Below are positions 1 through 29,884 of a DNA stretch of 64,000 bases, one piece after another; the first letter of the stretch is position 1, and each line of letters opens with the position of its first letter. The DNA comes from Rhododendron vialii. Lineage: Eukaryota > Streptophyta > Magnoliopsida > Ericales > Ericaceae. The notes beneath the pieces are model-generated. The model saw only the letters and a list, made by a program, of their open reading frames with translations, made no database searches and was not told where the DNA came from. The position numbers were made by a program, and so were the translations under genes. The DNA lies in the NCBI RefSeq assembly GCF_030253575.1, contig NC_080561.1, forward strand, positions 30,837,564 to 30,901,563, in the 5' to 3' direction.

Positions 1-299
1 AAGTTTGACACAAGATTAAAAATTGCAAATAAAAATTTGAATAAAGACAAATTAAAAAGCCCAAAAGCTGAAAAATTAAAAAAACTAAAGAGAAACAACA
101 CCTTTCATTCGAGCAAGTAAAAGGTGTTAGAGCAAATCTACCAGCACGCCAAATTCTGTAATCCTCAATTTGAATATTTAAAATAAAAAAAAAACTCTCT
201 ACTAAAGTGGGCAAACTTTTAATGTCAAATTTTGACAAAGTTATTTCTTGCTCTAAATATGGCAACAAGCCAACAAGTACGACAATGTCAAGTGCCCGT

Positions 300-430
300 C
301 AATAGGTTCTAGTTCAGTTGTCATCTCCTGATCTTCTCCACATGAGAGGTCAGGGTTTGAGTCCCGTCATAGGCTTTTAGAATTCAGGATTATAGATAGT
401 CTCTGAAACCATCCTTCTGAACTAACCTAT
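300..430 (+). repeat. tRNA-derived SINE-like fragment
   Basis: An A-box-like run (TAGTTCAGTTGTCATCT) is followed about 35 bp later by a B-box-like run (GGGTTTGAGTCCCG), the order of a tRNA promoter. No full cloverleaf can be drawn, so it is a SINE head rather than a tRNA gene. A shortened copy of the same region is in block B near 29810. Confidence 0.5.
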
Positions 431-1294
431 TAACTTTCCGCTAACCCATTGATGTATACAATATTGGGAAAAAAGAAAAAAAAAGTAGTGTCCTCCCAGC
501 AAACCTGACTAATTTTTCCACCGCACCAAACGGAAGCAACGAAATTGTTATTTTGTGAATTTTTAGCACTGTAATATGCTCATTTTGACACGAACAAATA
601 GACTTTGACAAAATCATTTTGAATCTACCTCGTGCTACAGTAATTGAACTTTGTTTATGTACATGAGGGTACGAGGGAGACACCAATTATACTGAATTCA
701 GATTTTCATAAATCTAAACTTATTTTTAATATAATCTGAAACATAACGACTAACGCATAATAACACTGAATTCAGATTTTGTTTTTTTGTCCTCTCATTA
801 TTTGCATAACGAGTGACACATTCTAGCAAGATTCAGGATTTTGTTTTTAATTCTTTCATTATTGGTTGCTGAATTTTAAAATGAAGTGGAAGCAACCATT
901 TTCTATCCTTTTTTCAATGCCAATCCAGTCCGATTATGTACTTTCGTTCTAAAGGGTTTTTTCTTTTCTTTTTTTTTTTTTTTTTTTTGGGTCAACTTAC
1001 GTATATTTTGACTAATCTTCTTCTCAGTCCGGTCAAAGACAAACTATTCACGCTAGAAATTCCTTTCTTAATGCTTGACCCCAAGAATCGAATCCCGATT
1101 AATTGTATGAGAACAAATCCACAACTAAACGGACTAACGTGTTAGGGCCGAGGGCTTTCTTTCTTGGAGGGGCTGTAGGGTAGAGAGAGAGAGCGCAAAT
1201 GTATAGTTTTGGTAAGAAGAGAGAGAGAGCGCAAATGTATAGTTTTGGTAAGAAGAGAGAGAGAGCAAATGTTGTCCCACAGAGAGCAAATGTT

Positions 1295-1305
1295 GTCCCA
1301 CATCA
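1295..1305 (+). promoter_or_regulatory. Orphaned snRNA upstream element (USE) of variant U1-1
   Basis: GTCCCACATCA matches the plant snRNA upstream element with one change at its end. A second partial copy lies just before it, near 1275. In block B the same element sits 34 bp before a TATA box. Here the following sequence is broken by about 0.5 kb of inserted repeats, so it lies about 520 bp before the U1 start at 1827. Confidence 0.75.
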
Positions 1306-1334
1306 TTTACCGAGGGAAAGAGGAGAGCAACGAT

Positions 1335-1560
1335 TTGTTTGTCCATTTTTATTATTTGGAACTTATTACAAAATTATCTATATGTTTTAATTTATAATGT
1401 TTTTTTATATGCAATATGGATCTTGTTTGATAGATTTTAATTAAATCTAAAATATGATGTTTTCGAAATTATATAAAACATTATAGATTATGAGATATAG
1501 ATAATTTAAAAAAAGCACGTATGTCGAAATTAGACAAATAAACTGGGATGGAGGGAGTAC
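1335..1560. mobile_element. Stowaway-like MITE remnant
   Basis: The right end reads GGGATGGAGGGAGTAC, the classic plant Stowaway-type terminus, and the left part has the matching TTTGTCCATTTTTATTATTTGGAAC-like interior without a clean left terminus. It sits between the USE and body of the variant U1 and helps to separate them. Confidence 0.55.
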
Positions 1561-1802
1561 AATTTTGTTCACCCTCATTATCCTTTCTCTTATTAGTTGG
1601 TTGAAATGGTGTGAATTCTATTACAAAGTGATGACATGTTTATTATGCAATACGCTTTTTGATAAGCATGACATCACTTTGTGATGGGTAATATTATTTT
1701 AACCAATAAAAAGTTAGGTAATGTTCACGTGGTTAATATTATTTTAACCAATAAAAAGTTAGGTAATGTTCACTTTTTTAAGTGGAAGGTGAACAAAACT
1801 CA
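1561..1802. mobile_element. MITE with TTTTGTTCACC terminal inverted repeats
   Basis: The ends read AATTTTGTTCACC and GGTGAACAAAACT as inverted repeats, with AGTAC on both sides as a possible target duplication. The interior holds a direct duplication of a stretch containing TAATATTATTTTAACCAAT. The same family is at 4513-6023. Together with the adjacent remnant it splits the U1-1 promoter from its body. Confidence 0.65.
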
Positions 1803-1826
1803 AGTACGTGAGAAGGGGTATAAAAT

Positions 1827-1994
1827 TACATACCTAGACGGGGTCAATGGGTGATCAAGGGCGGGCTCATGGCCTAGGTGCGTGGCTTTCATTGCACATA
1901 CTGAAAGTGCACTCGCCTAACATCTCTCCTCTGTTGAGAGACTGTACGTCTTAATTTCTGGTAGCTGGGGCCTGGGCTCTGCCGCGGCCCCTCC
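1827..1994 (+). ncRNA. Variant U1 snRNA, copy 1 (U1-1v; probably silent)
   Basis: U1 snRNA base-pairs with the 5' splice site at the start of spliceosome assembly. This copy shares the unusual body of the locus at 32643: a 5' arm with ACATACC, a stem-loop II of CTTTC and GAAAG around ATTGCAC, a stem-loop III with CTCTC and GAGAG, and an Sm-like AATTTCTGG. It has an extra change in the arm (CCTAG for CCTGG) and a lengthened stem-loop I. Two miniature elements separate it from its USE, and the TATA box is not at the usual distance, so it is probably a pseudogene of the block-B variant. Confidence 0.8.
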
Positions 1995-2897
1995 TCAATT
2001 CTAAATACCCACAAATTTTTTGGAGAGAAATGACTGGCATACCAACTGTTTGATTGTTTGCACGAGAGAAAGCCAGCCATCATCGAAATAGATGTTAAGA
2101 TTGTGCTCCTCAATTCTCAAACCCAGAATTTTTTTGGAGAGAAATGACTGCGTACCAACTGTTTGTGTGCTTGCTTGAGAGAAAGCTATCATCGAAGGAG
2201 TAGATGTAAAGATTGTGTGACTTAATTCTGGGTTTCCCCTGCCTGATTTGTCTTCTCTGGTAGGAGAGAGAGACCCATCAGCAGAAAACAGTCAATCTAC
2301 TCTCCGAATACATACCAGCTGTTCTAGTTTTTGCTATAATGCTTTGTATGGAACTTGCAGAAGAGAAGGGAAAGTAACAAAATGAATTCAATTTTGCTCC
2401 TATTTTCTCTCCAACCTTTCCTCTACTTTCTCTCTTAATTATTTTGTCCATTTTTTTTTCCTTTCCACAAGTTTCGAGCAGAGTTTAAGGGCCTGTTTGG
2501 AACTTGAGGAAATGAAAAGAAATGAAAGAAAAGTGTAGATGGAAAAGAATGAAAGTTTCTTCTGGGTTTCTGCGGCTGTTTCCGGTGGGAGCTTTCTTCA
2601 GATTAATTGCCATCGTGAATGTTTCGGTGAATTATCTAGCACCCCTAGAGGCTTTTCATTTCGTCCAACTCAATCAGTTTCTAAGTTTCTTGAGCAGGCA
2701 GGTATAGAACATTTGTATGCTAGTGATAATACAAATTTTGAGTCGGGGTAGCAAGATAACGAGCAAAGAAAACGAATTGGGACTCTTGGCTGTAATCCCG
2801 TATCAATATGGACGTGAAGAAAGGGTGGCAAATGCATCTGCCTAAATGAGCAGCAAGCAGGAAAAAAGAGAGAACTAAAGGCTCACTCTTGTTTTGA

Positions 2898-2951
2898 AGT
2901 CCCACATCGAGAAATTACAAAAGGTAAAGAAGCAAAGGCAGGATACAAATA
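2898..2951 (+). promoter_or_regulatory. U1-2 promoter: USE and TATA
   Basis: A perfect USE (AGTCCCACATCG, 2898-2909) is followed 34 bp later by TACAAATA (2944-2951). The U1 start is 32 bp after the first TATA base. The 34-bp gap is the RNA polymerase II spacing of plant snRNA genes; polymerase III types are about one helical turn shorter. Confidence 0.9.
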
Positions 2952-2975
2952 AGCAACAGCGTGCAACCATACAAT

Positions 2976-3135
2976 ATACTTACCTGGACGGGGTCAATGG
3001 GTGATCAATAAGACCCATGGCCTAGGTTAGTGGCCTCCATTGCACTTAGGAGGGGTGCTCGCCTAAGGTCTACCCAAGCGGTGGAGCCTACGTCATAATT
3101 TGTGATAGCGGGGGCCTGCGTTCGCGCGGCTCCTA
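2976..3135 (+). ncRNA. U1: U1 snRNA gene (U1-2)
   Basis: The RNA starts ATACTTACCTG, the conserved arm that pairs with the 5' splice site CAGGTAAGT. Stem-loop I has the GATCAATAAG loop (the U1-70K site in known U1s) closed by GGGT and ACCC. Stem-loop II has CCTCC and GGAGG around ATTGCAC (the U1A site). The Sm site is AATTTGTGA, and stem-loop IV is GGGGCC with GGCTCC, paired with one G-U wobble. A plant 3' box (AGTTTAA) follows at 3147-3153. Promoter and body are both intact, so expression is likely. It lies 1.15 kb downstream of variant U1-1v, the same pairing as in block B. Confidence 0.95.
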
Positions 3136-3591
3136 CCCTATTCTGAAGTTTAAAGCATTTGGGTTCTAGAGGGTTAGTTATGTTGTTTGGTTACTTCTTC
3201 ATGTTTTCCAATATAAATTGAAATATAGAAGTTATATTTATGATCAATGAACATCTTGACCCAATCTGTAAGGCAGCCAGCTCGAAGAGGAGTTTTTCCT
3301 TATCAGGACCTTTATTTCCTGATTTCCTGAGATGGCTTGCTGCCCATCTTAGAGGCTTATGTATTTTTTGAGATGAGATACCATGAGTCGTCATTGTTTA
3401 CATCTAGGACATTCATTCGGAGTATTTGAAATATCAGCAGACTTTCTAGTTTTTTGGTGTTCTTTACGAGTTTGTGGTCAACTTGAATGCATTGATTAGT
3501 TTTCTATTATGTCTACATACGTACGCACTACTGTTGCTTTGATCTTTCGTGCATGGCTGTTGATTGCTGACCATACAGCTTCTATTGTTAG

Positions 3592-3720
3592 GTGTCTTCT
3601 GGAAAGAAAGCGAAGGCTATATCTAAAAGGATGAAGAAGTTGCAAGACCTTGAACAGCGGTTGCAAGAGAAGGAATTTGAGCGGGCCTTTTTCAGGGAAT
3701 TCTGGCCAGACAATGTTTAA
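3592..3720 (+). CDS. Possible terminal exon of an unrecognised gene
   Basis: After a pyrimidine-rich stretch ending TTGTTAG, an open frame of 42 residues runs to a TAA stop. It is rich in Lys, Glu and Arg (VSSGKKAKAISKRMKK, then LQDLEQRLQEKEFERAFFRE, ending FWPDNV) and would form a charged helix. The composition looks coding rather than random, but no upstream exon was found and the family is not recognised. It could be the last exon of a gene lost in the repeats, or a captured fragment. Confidence 0.3.
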   Translation: MSSGKKAKAISKRMKKLQDLEQRLQEKEFERAFFREFWPDNV

Positions 3721-4938
3721 TGGTTTCATTCTCTACCCCTTTCAGCTTCTTATGGTGTATGTTTCCTGAGGATTTGTTTCGCATACATCCTCGTAGGCTA
3801 CCAGGCAGTGTAAATTTGTTAGCCAAGGCGTAAAATTACTTTTGGGGATTACCCATAGTTCAGCTGCCAGGACGACCACAACTGAGACGCTTGTTCAAAT
3901 GCAAGGCTCGGTTTGGCTGCACCAATAGGCACCCTTGTTGCTATTTTTTCGCTCGTATGTTTGTTCTGAACTTTTTGGAGCACCTAGAGGACCAGAAAAA
4001 TGCTTTATTCTTTTTAATAAAAGTTCAATTTGGATGGTAGGGAAATAAATATGCCCATCTGATTGTAACTTGGTAGCTAAAGATTCAAGGGCTATGATCA
4101 GCGCCATTGAAACTGGAACAGTTTTTGTAGGTTGGTGGGCAGTACTCGACTACTTGCAGCTTTGTCTTGAATTATATCCTGATTATTTTGTCGTGTCAGA
4201 TGGAATATTTTGTTATCTCTTTTCCTGTTGCTCTGCTATGTTGTATCCGAAAATTATTACTGCTCTTGGAGCACCAAGTGGAGTACCGCCACGTGGTGCT
4301 CCAGGGTCTTCTCCATCACTCATTCAAGGTGGAGAAGGCCCTGGAGCACCATGGGTAGGTCCTCCAGAAGCACTGAAGAATCACTCTGTCGGTTCCGGGT
4401 TTTGGGTAATATTTTGATTTGGTTTATATTGCTAACCGAAAAGCCAAGTAGATCCTGGCGAACCTCATCGATAGAAACTACACAAACTGTTTTAATAATG
4501 GAGTTGAGTTGAGTTTTGTTCACCCTCCACTTAACAGAGTGAATATTACCCTTCTTCTTATAGGTTGAAATGGTCACCATAAAGTGTGTGGATCCCATAA
4601 CAAAATGATGTCATGCTTTTGAAAAAGTGTATTGCATGGGTAAGACTTACACTATTTCAACGAATAAAGAGGGTAATGTTCATCCTCTTTTAAGGACTTG
4701 GGGGGCTGCTGTTCCTTCAAGGGATAGCAGCGTGCTGTCCCGGCCGAGGGGGCCCCGCTACGGTTTCCCTTCGACGATCGGAAATGTTCATTTCGTAGAG
4801 CTTGTCGAGTTAAACAAGTATGCTAAAAATCAGTTTGATCAGATATCATTAAGTGCCTAATCGAAACCTTTTTGTCTTGAAAAGAATGGATCCGAAACAC
4901 TGGATCAAATCTACTAAAACCCATTATTGACAAGTTAT

Positions 4939-5531
4939 TAGGGATGCCAAAGTGAACCGAACCGATGGGTACCCGAACCGTAACCGAAAAATTTCCCCGA
5001 ACCATAACCGAAAAATTTCCCGAACCATAACCGAAAAATTTCCCGTGGGTATAGGTATGGTTGAGGCCTTGGATACCCGAATGGGTATCGGTTCGGGTAT
5101 GGTTTAGCAGGTCCCCGAACCGATCCCCAAACCGAACCGAAATATATATGTATAAGAGTCCAGTGGTCGAAGTGCATATGTCTAGAAATTTAGGGACCAA
5201 ATTGTTGCATGTGTTACGGTTTAAAGGCCTGGAGTGTGATAACCCTTTTCTTTATTTATAATTAGGGTTACAATTGACAGCTACAGATTCATACCAAACA
5301 GTCAAACCCACCCCCTCCTCTCTTACTGCGTTGCAGACAACCCTTCGCAGCCTCACCGCCGCTCGTCGTCGTCTCTGCTCTCTCTCTCTTTCTCTCTCTC
5401 TCAATCACACATACATGAGACACCCCACCCACCTTCTCCAATGTCGTCAAGCAAAATATTCGGTCGAATACACAGATCAAAGGCTTCGGAGATCGGCCGC
5501 TCCGGCGACATTCAAACATACGTACAGTACG

Positions 5532-5565
<34 letters not shown>

Positions 5566-5812
5566 ACTCCCTCTTTCTTCTCTCATCGATCAGAACCCAC
5601 CCCAAGAACTTGAAATCGGACGAAATTTTCAGATCTGCCCATAGCAGTTGTCATTTGGTTCGGGGATTACCCGAACCCCGAATGGTTCGGTTATGGTTTC
5701 TTCGTGCTCTCCCCGTTCGGGTAACGGGGCGGATATGGGTAGAGGTTCGGTTTTGGGGGATTGGGTACGGAATTCCCCATATCCGCCCCGAACGCCCTGA
5801 TTGCCATCCCTA
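4939..5812. mobile_element. Short hAT element inside the MULE, carrying a host gene fragment
   Basis: Ends TAGGGATG and CATCCCTA are flanked by a perfect 8-bp target duplication, CAAGTTAT (4931-4938 and 5813-5820), the hAT hallmark. Subterminal regions are built from repeated GAACCG- and GGTTCGG-type words. There is no transposase. Its interior (about 5270-5640) is unlike the ends and resembles the start of a host gene. Confidence 0.9.
5441..5640 (+). pseudogene. Captured gene fragment within the hAT element
   Basis: A CT-rich leader is followed by ATG and an open frame, MSSSKIFGRIHRSKASEIGR then SGDIQTYVQ, which ends at a possible donor (GTACGTACC) before a CT-repeat intron-like stretch. 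A second open piece (NPPQELEIGRNFQ) follows a CAG acceptor-like site near 5592. This order of leader, first exon, intron and second exon is what a transposon that copied a host gene would carry. The parent gene is not recognised. Confidence 0.45.
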
Positions 5813-6023
5813 CAAGTTATATGTGTTCCGATCAGGCACTTAAAGATATCCGATCATACTGATTTTTTGCATACCTGTTCAAGTCGAAGAGCTCTACAAA
5901 GTGAACGTTTTCGATCGTCGGAGCGAGATCGGAGCAGGGCCCCCTCGGCCGGGACAGCACGCTGCTGTCCCTTGAGGGACAGCAGCCCCCCCAAGTCCCT
6001 CTTTTAAGGAGGGAGAACAAAAT

Positions 6024-6969
6024 TGCACTCATCAAGTTGGGTCCAAGCCTTTGCAATGAATGTAGATAGAGATGAATTATCTTTTTTTCCAATAAAAAAG
6101 AAGGAAAAATGGAGTAATTTAAGTGGCAAAAAATTCACAGCATCCTAGACCTCTCATACCACTCCCATCTCCTTCCTCCAACATCCCTTTATTCACTAGT
6201 TCTTTATCTGATTAACAGCCTCTTTGGATAATGATTGGATAATGAGAAATGGTGACATAAAAAAAGAGAGCCCTTTCACATTGGGATGTGAAACGAGAAG
6301 GGCCAATTAAAACATTTTACTTTTGTACTTTTCTCTCCATTTCTCGCCAAAAAACTCAAATCAAGTAGTAAGTGATTTTTGTTCCAAAAAAAAAAGAAGT
6401 AGCAAGTGACTTGGCTTGAAACCACAAACCTTTCTTTTCTAGACTAGAAATGACTATGCCGCCATTAGAATTAATAATTGTATATTGGTTATTATTTCTT
6501 GGTATAAACAATATGGCCTTGTTTGTTTTAGTGTCACGGTCTCCAATAAATTTTTTATTTTATGTCTCTCCACTTATTTCTGACAAGGTCTATGTAATTA
6601 AACGCATAAGAATAAAATAGGAATGATATTTAATTCCTGAAGGCAATCAGTTGGAGGCACGAGTTCAACCTCAAGATGGTACCTCACTTTAGAATGAGAC
6701 AACGAAAAACTAGAACAACTAAGGGAACACATTCAAAAGAGCCCTTTTCTTCAATAAGTATAGAAAGGGAAAACAGAGCCATGAAAGGCTAAGCCAAGTT
6801 CAAGGGGAAACTCAGTTTCTAATCATTTTAGAAGAATGTTTCAATAGCGTGTATCAATCACTGTAGACTGATGTCCCCCAGAAAACAAGGAACCAAAAGC
6901 ATAGTACTTCACTTCATTGACTAGAGTTTATGCCGAACACTCGATTAGTAATGGCAGAAATGAGTTCTC
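6024..6969. other. Intergenic and 3' flank of the cysteine synthase gene
   Basis: AT-rich sequence with no convincing gene. The part nearest 6970 is expected to hold the 3' untranslated region of the minus-strand gene, but no poly(A) signal could be assigned with confidence. Confidence 0.5.
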
Positions 6970-26082
<19,113 letters not shown>

Positions 26083-26149
26083 AATTTTCTCTTCAAATTA
26101 CTATTTTAAGAAGGAGAAATGAAAGGATCATTGATACTATTATATTAAT

Positions 26150-26248
<99 letters not shown>

Positions 26249-27965
26249 ATGAGGGGAAGTTGGAAATCTCATGGTATCGCAAACCATTCCAAGGTTGCAG
26301 ACACCAAATTACAATACATAAGCTAAAAACTAAATTAGGCATCTCAAGAAACCTAAAGATGGTCCTATAGATGAGTGCAACAAGCCAATGCACATTCTGA
26401 GAGGAATATACAGTCAGATAAATGAACAAATGCAGGCATAAAAGAAGATCAAATTTCTCATCCCGAGAAGGCATCAACATAAGCCCAACCAGATAGGCAA
26501 AAAACTGGTATTCAGCTAATGCCCCGGGGTCCAATTAAACCAAAACTTCTATCGAGTGTTCATGCAATTAATCCCTGAGAAGAAACGAATTGAAATGTAC
26601 TATATGCTAAAGAGATTGCCGTATTTGACAATTTGCCTCATTCACTAGACCTCGTGATCAATTTTCAGCTTCATAGTTCTAACCAAGAAAACAGCTCCCA
26701 CACTGCAACAATATTCACATACAGTATTTAACATCACAGACAAAGGATCGTAATATAGACCAGTCCCATTTGTGACTTATAATTCCCTAAGAAAACTGTG
26801 GTAGAGCAACACAAAGAAGAAAGCTTTTGTCCTTGAGAGGTTTCAAGCGGAACCAAGACATGCATAAATGCAAACCAACAATAACCAATTTGGGAAATAG
26901 AATATAGATGCTTCGAAGAAAGAGAGGATCAAGCTTAAGATCTATGCAGCTTAGGATAGTTGCAGACTTAGAGTGTCACCCCTTCAACAAATTTCCATCC
27001 AAGAGAAATTGGCTTAGATAATGCAAGGATTGCTGATAAAAAAAAAGATAATCCAAGGATTGATACAAGTAGCCAACGAAAACTTTCAGCCAGTGAATAT
27101 TGAGATGCATATATTCGAAGAAATTAAACAGTCCAAACCCCCAAATAACTTTAACACAAATCAAGACTTGTTATGGAATTATGACAGGTTATGAAAAAGG
27201 CCAAACAATGAATGTGCTATACGAATACAAAAATCCAATCAACAGAAAACACCGCTAGCCCGACTGTGCACTAATTATGCAAATTTGTGGTTGAAACACC
27301 ATACAATAGGTTTCGGATGATGCTATAGACAAAGAATGCCTCTGTAGTCGTAGTCTTGTAGTCGGCACTAGCACTATACACAATGTTATTCGAATTCCCT
27401 TGACCATTAATGGAAGAAAAATGAAGGTTTCAGAATGACATCAAATTTTGTTAAAATTTGAAAGTTCACGTAACCAAATCTCACAAACACTCCAATGAAG
27501 AAGATTTCCAACAAATTATCACTGGGTTTTGACCAGCTAATATGACCATTAGATTGCTCAAAGACACAAAAAAGTGAAACCAACAAAGCAAGGCAACTTT
27601 TTTTCTTAAATACCCAATTCATTTTGAATATTCCAAAGCAAAAAATGTATAAACATGAAAAGAAAAATTTATAAGGAAGAAAGATAACCCATCAAAAATG
27701 GTAAAAAAGCAACACAACATCAAAGGAATCAAAAGTGGATTAAAGTGAAATAACAACAACTACAGAGTTGTGAAACTAGGATGCTTGCTTTCATGAAATG
27801 AGTGACCAAACAACTCAGATATTCAAGAAATTGGAAGAAAAACAGAGCAATTGCAATACCATTTTTGGCGTTCACACTTCTTCTGAGATAGGGCTTCTTG
27901 TATGCATCTGTAACTATGCATACTATCCATTTTGTGGCTGTATATACTACTATATCCTATACATC
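26083..27965. other. 5' flank of the cysteine synthase gene
   Basis: It should hold the promoter and 5' untranslated region of the minus-strand gene. A 95-bp GA tract (CT on the coding strand) lies 70 bp upstream of the ATG, a common setting in plant leaders. No other gene or clear element was seen. Confidence 0.5.
26152..26246. repeat. (GA)n microsatellite
   Basis: An uninterrupted GA dinucleotide tract of about 95 bp. On the gene strand it reads CT and lies upstream of the cysteine synthase start codon. It is likely to vary in length between individuals. Confidence 0.98.
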
Positions 27966-27982
27966 ATACAGTCAATTGATTA

Positions 27983-28245
27983 CTCCATCCGTCCCAAAAA
28001 AGAATGACAATTTTTGAAACTCGTGTCATTTTTCATCGCTTATATCTTTCAATCTATAATATTTTTCATGAGTTTGAAAACTTTGTATAATAGAATTAAT
28101 CGAGAACTATCAAACAAAGATCCATATTACATATTTTTGAGATCCATATTGAAAGATATAAGAAATTGAAATTGACACAGATATAAAAAATTGACATCCA
28201 ATTTGGGACGAAGGAAATATTATTTTCCGCTTGACAAAAAAAAAA
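27983..28245 (+). mobile_element. MITE-like sequence inserted with a poly(A) tail
   Basis: The insert starts CTCCATCCGTCCCAAAAAA, has the matching inverted stretch TTTGGGACGAAGGAAAT near 28202-28219, then a short tail and about 10 A. A perfect 17-bp direct repeat, ATACAGTCAATTGATTA, flanks it (27966-27982 and 28246-28262). Stowaway elements make 2-bp TA duplications and have no poly(A), so the ends look like LINE-driven retroposition of a transcript containing a MITE. Confidence 0.7.
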
Positions 28246-28319
28246 ATACAGTCAATTGATTATTGAATAAATTGGGTCATGAGGTGAACAATACAAAAAA
28301 AGTAAGTCTGTTTACACAG

Positions 28320-28675
28320 ACTTTTGACAAACTGATCGTGCAAAGATCACTGTGTGGAGCCCACTACAGGTCCCACATAGATGATCTGAGTCGTTTATTA
28401 AATGTAAAAATATTTTTTAAGGGCTTCCGTGACAAATCAGCTCAATTCGATATTTATAAGTGCTCAATCAAACTATCTAACTTTTCATTATCTTGAAAGC
28501 TGAATAAAAACTTAGATGATTGGAATGAGCACTTATAGGTATTGAAATTTGCTATTTTTTTGCAAGAACTCTTGAAAAATGGTATTACAATTATTGAACG
28601 GTTCGAATTGTTTGTGTGAGATTCTTAGTGGGCCTCACACCGGATCTTTGCACACAATCTATGTATATATGGTGC
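28320..28675. mobile_element. Foldback MITE
   Basis: The two halves are imperfect inverted copies of each other: GATCGTGCAAAGATCAC and the CACACCGGATCTTTGCAC side, with AACTTTTCATTATC and AACTTAGATGATTGG-like arms meeting near 28490. It is related to the better-kept foldback at 58005-58371. No coding capacity. Confidence 0.65.
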
Positions 28676-28859
28676 GTGAGTAGCAGCTAGGAGACCTTCC
28701 ACAGGGTCAGGGATGACTTCGTTAGTAGGAGTATTTTTTAATTCATTAGTTGGCGGGGAAAGTAAGTGTATTTTATTGGGTAGCATTTAGTTTTTTTTTT
28801 ATTTTTTATAGTTAGCAGGGGTTAAAGGGAAATTAGTAACAAGGAGGCTCAGAGGTTAT

Positions 28860-28955
28860 CCGTAACCCTAAAACCCCAAATCCTATCCCGCGTGGGACTC
28901 GAACTTTGGTCTCCATAGAGGAGGGGACATGAGCAAACCATCTCACCAAAACATA
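28860..28955 (-). repeat. tRNA-derived SINE-like fragment (minus)
   Basis: GTGGGACTCGAACTTTGGTCTCC on the plus strand is a B box read backwards (GTTCGAGTCCC), followed by an A-box-like stretch near 28935. It has a SINE head arrangement without a full tRNA fold. Confidence 0.45.
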
Positions 28956-29884
28956 GCATTTAGTTGGTTGATGTGTTCATAGCTTATTGTTTAGTTTGAA
29001 CAACAAATCTCACTTTATTTAATTCTCCTTGTATTTTTTTCGTAAAAATCTCACTTTTTAGGTGTTGTTTATCTTAGTGTTTGGGCTTTTTCAGCTTTAT
29101 GTACTTGTTAAACAAAAAATGCATTTATTAATTTTGCGCTAATTGTTTTGTAAATTATTGATTCGTCTCGACGAGAAGAATCTAAAAAGTAAATTTTTTT
29201 TTTACTTTTACCAAAGCCGGACTTTTTGAGCTTTATTTATCTTGAATATTTCCGAAAATATTTGGCTAAAAGTCATAATTTTTAACTTTTTCAAATTAAT
29301 AATCTACAAAAATTTGGCACAAAATTAAAAAATACGAATAAAAATTTGAATAAAGACAACCTACAAAGTCCAAAAAGCTAAAAAACAAAAAAAAACTAAG
29401 AGAAACAAACATCTTTCATTCGGATCCGGAGGTGCTGTAGTGCACCCCTGTGTAGTGTGCATGTAGGGCGACACACAACCGTGGATCTCATCAATGAACT
29501 ATCTAGATCCAAAATCAATTATGACCGATAATAAATGATTTTTACCGGTCATAATTAAAAATCATATCTCAACAATTCATTATCAAGATCAATGACCCGT
29601 GTGTGCCCTATAAGATGCCTTGTAGGGCCTTGCACTATAGAACTTTCCAATCCCTTTCATTCATTAGGAAAAAGGTTATATCTCTCTATACACCTCCTTT
29701 TTAGAGCAAATCTACCGTCAAACTTTTAACGTCCAATTTTGACAAAGTTATTTATTGCTCTAAATATGCCAACAAGTATGACAATGTCAAGTAGTGCCCG
29801 CCAATGCGCTGTAGTTCAATTGGCTTTTTCTGGGGGCTTGGGAAGAGAGATGAGTGCTTATAGTAATCAAACTCTGCCTATGTG

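Larger units (their letters stand above)
1..3170 (+). repeat. Segmental duplication, block A (partner of 29320-33880)
   Basis: Long stretches match block B in the same order and orientation: the AT-rich opening with its AATAAAAATTTGAATAAAGACAA-like stretch, the region around 200-310, and then about 700-3170, which carries a variant U1 followed by an ordinary U1. The two blocks lie in direct orientation about 29 kb apart and flank the cysteine synthase gene. Different later insertions separate them: block A has miniature elements between U1 promoter and body, and block B has a hAT-like element. No alignment was run; this rests on reading shared words. Confidence 0.8.
4694..5998. mobile_element. 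Mutator-like element (MULE) with long inverted ends
   Basis: The ends begin GGACTTGGGGGGCTGCTG in inverted orientation. The terminal inverted repeats run about 175 bp (4694-4868 and about 5826-5998) with scattered differences. A perfect 9-bp target duplication, CTCTTTTAA, flanks it (4685-4693 and 5999-6007). Nine bases and long inverted ends are the Mutator signature. No transposase is present, so it is non-autonomous. Most of the interior is a later hAT insertion. Confidence 0.93.
4513..6023. mobile_element. MITE (TTTTGTTCACCCTCC family) split by a MULE
   Basis: The left end reads TTTTGTTCACCCTCCACTTAA and the right end TTAAGGAGGGAGAACAAAAT, inverted with respect to each other and related to the element at 1561. 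The middle shares GGTTGAAATGG and the ATGATGTCATGCTTTT stretch with that copy. A Mutator-like element occupies 4694-5998 inside it. Confidence 0.7.

Noticed and set aside
26093-26287. Ser/Leu repeat protein
   Set aside because: It is a translation of the GA microsatellite.
28860-28955. Functional tRNA gene
   Set aside because: A- and B-box-like words are present, but acceptor and anticodon stems cannot be drawn; SINE-like at best.
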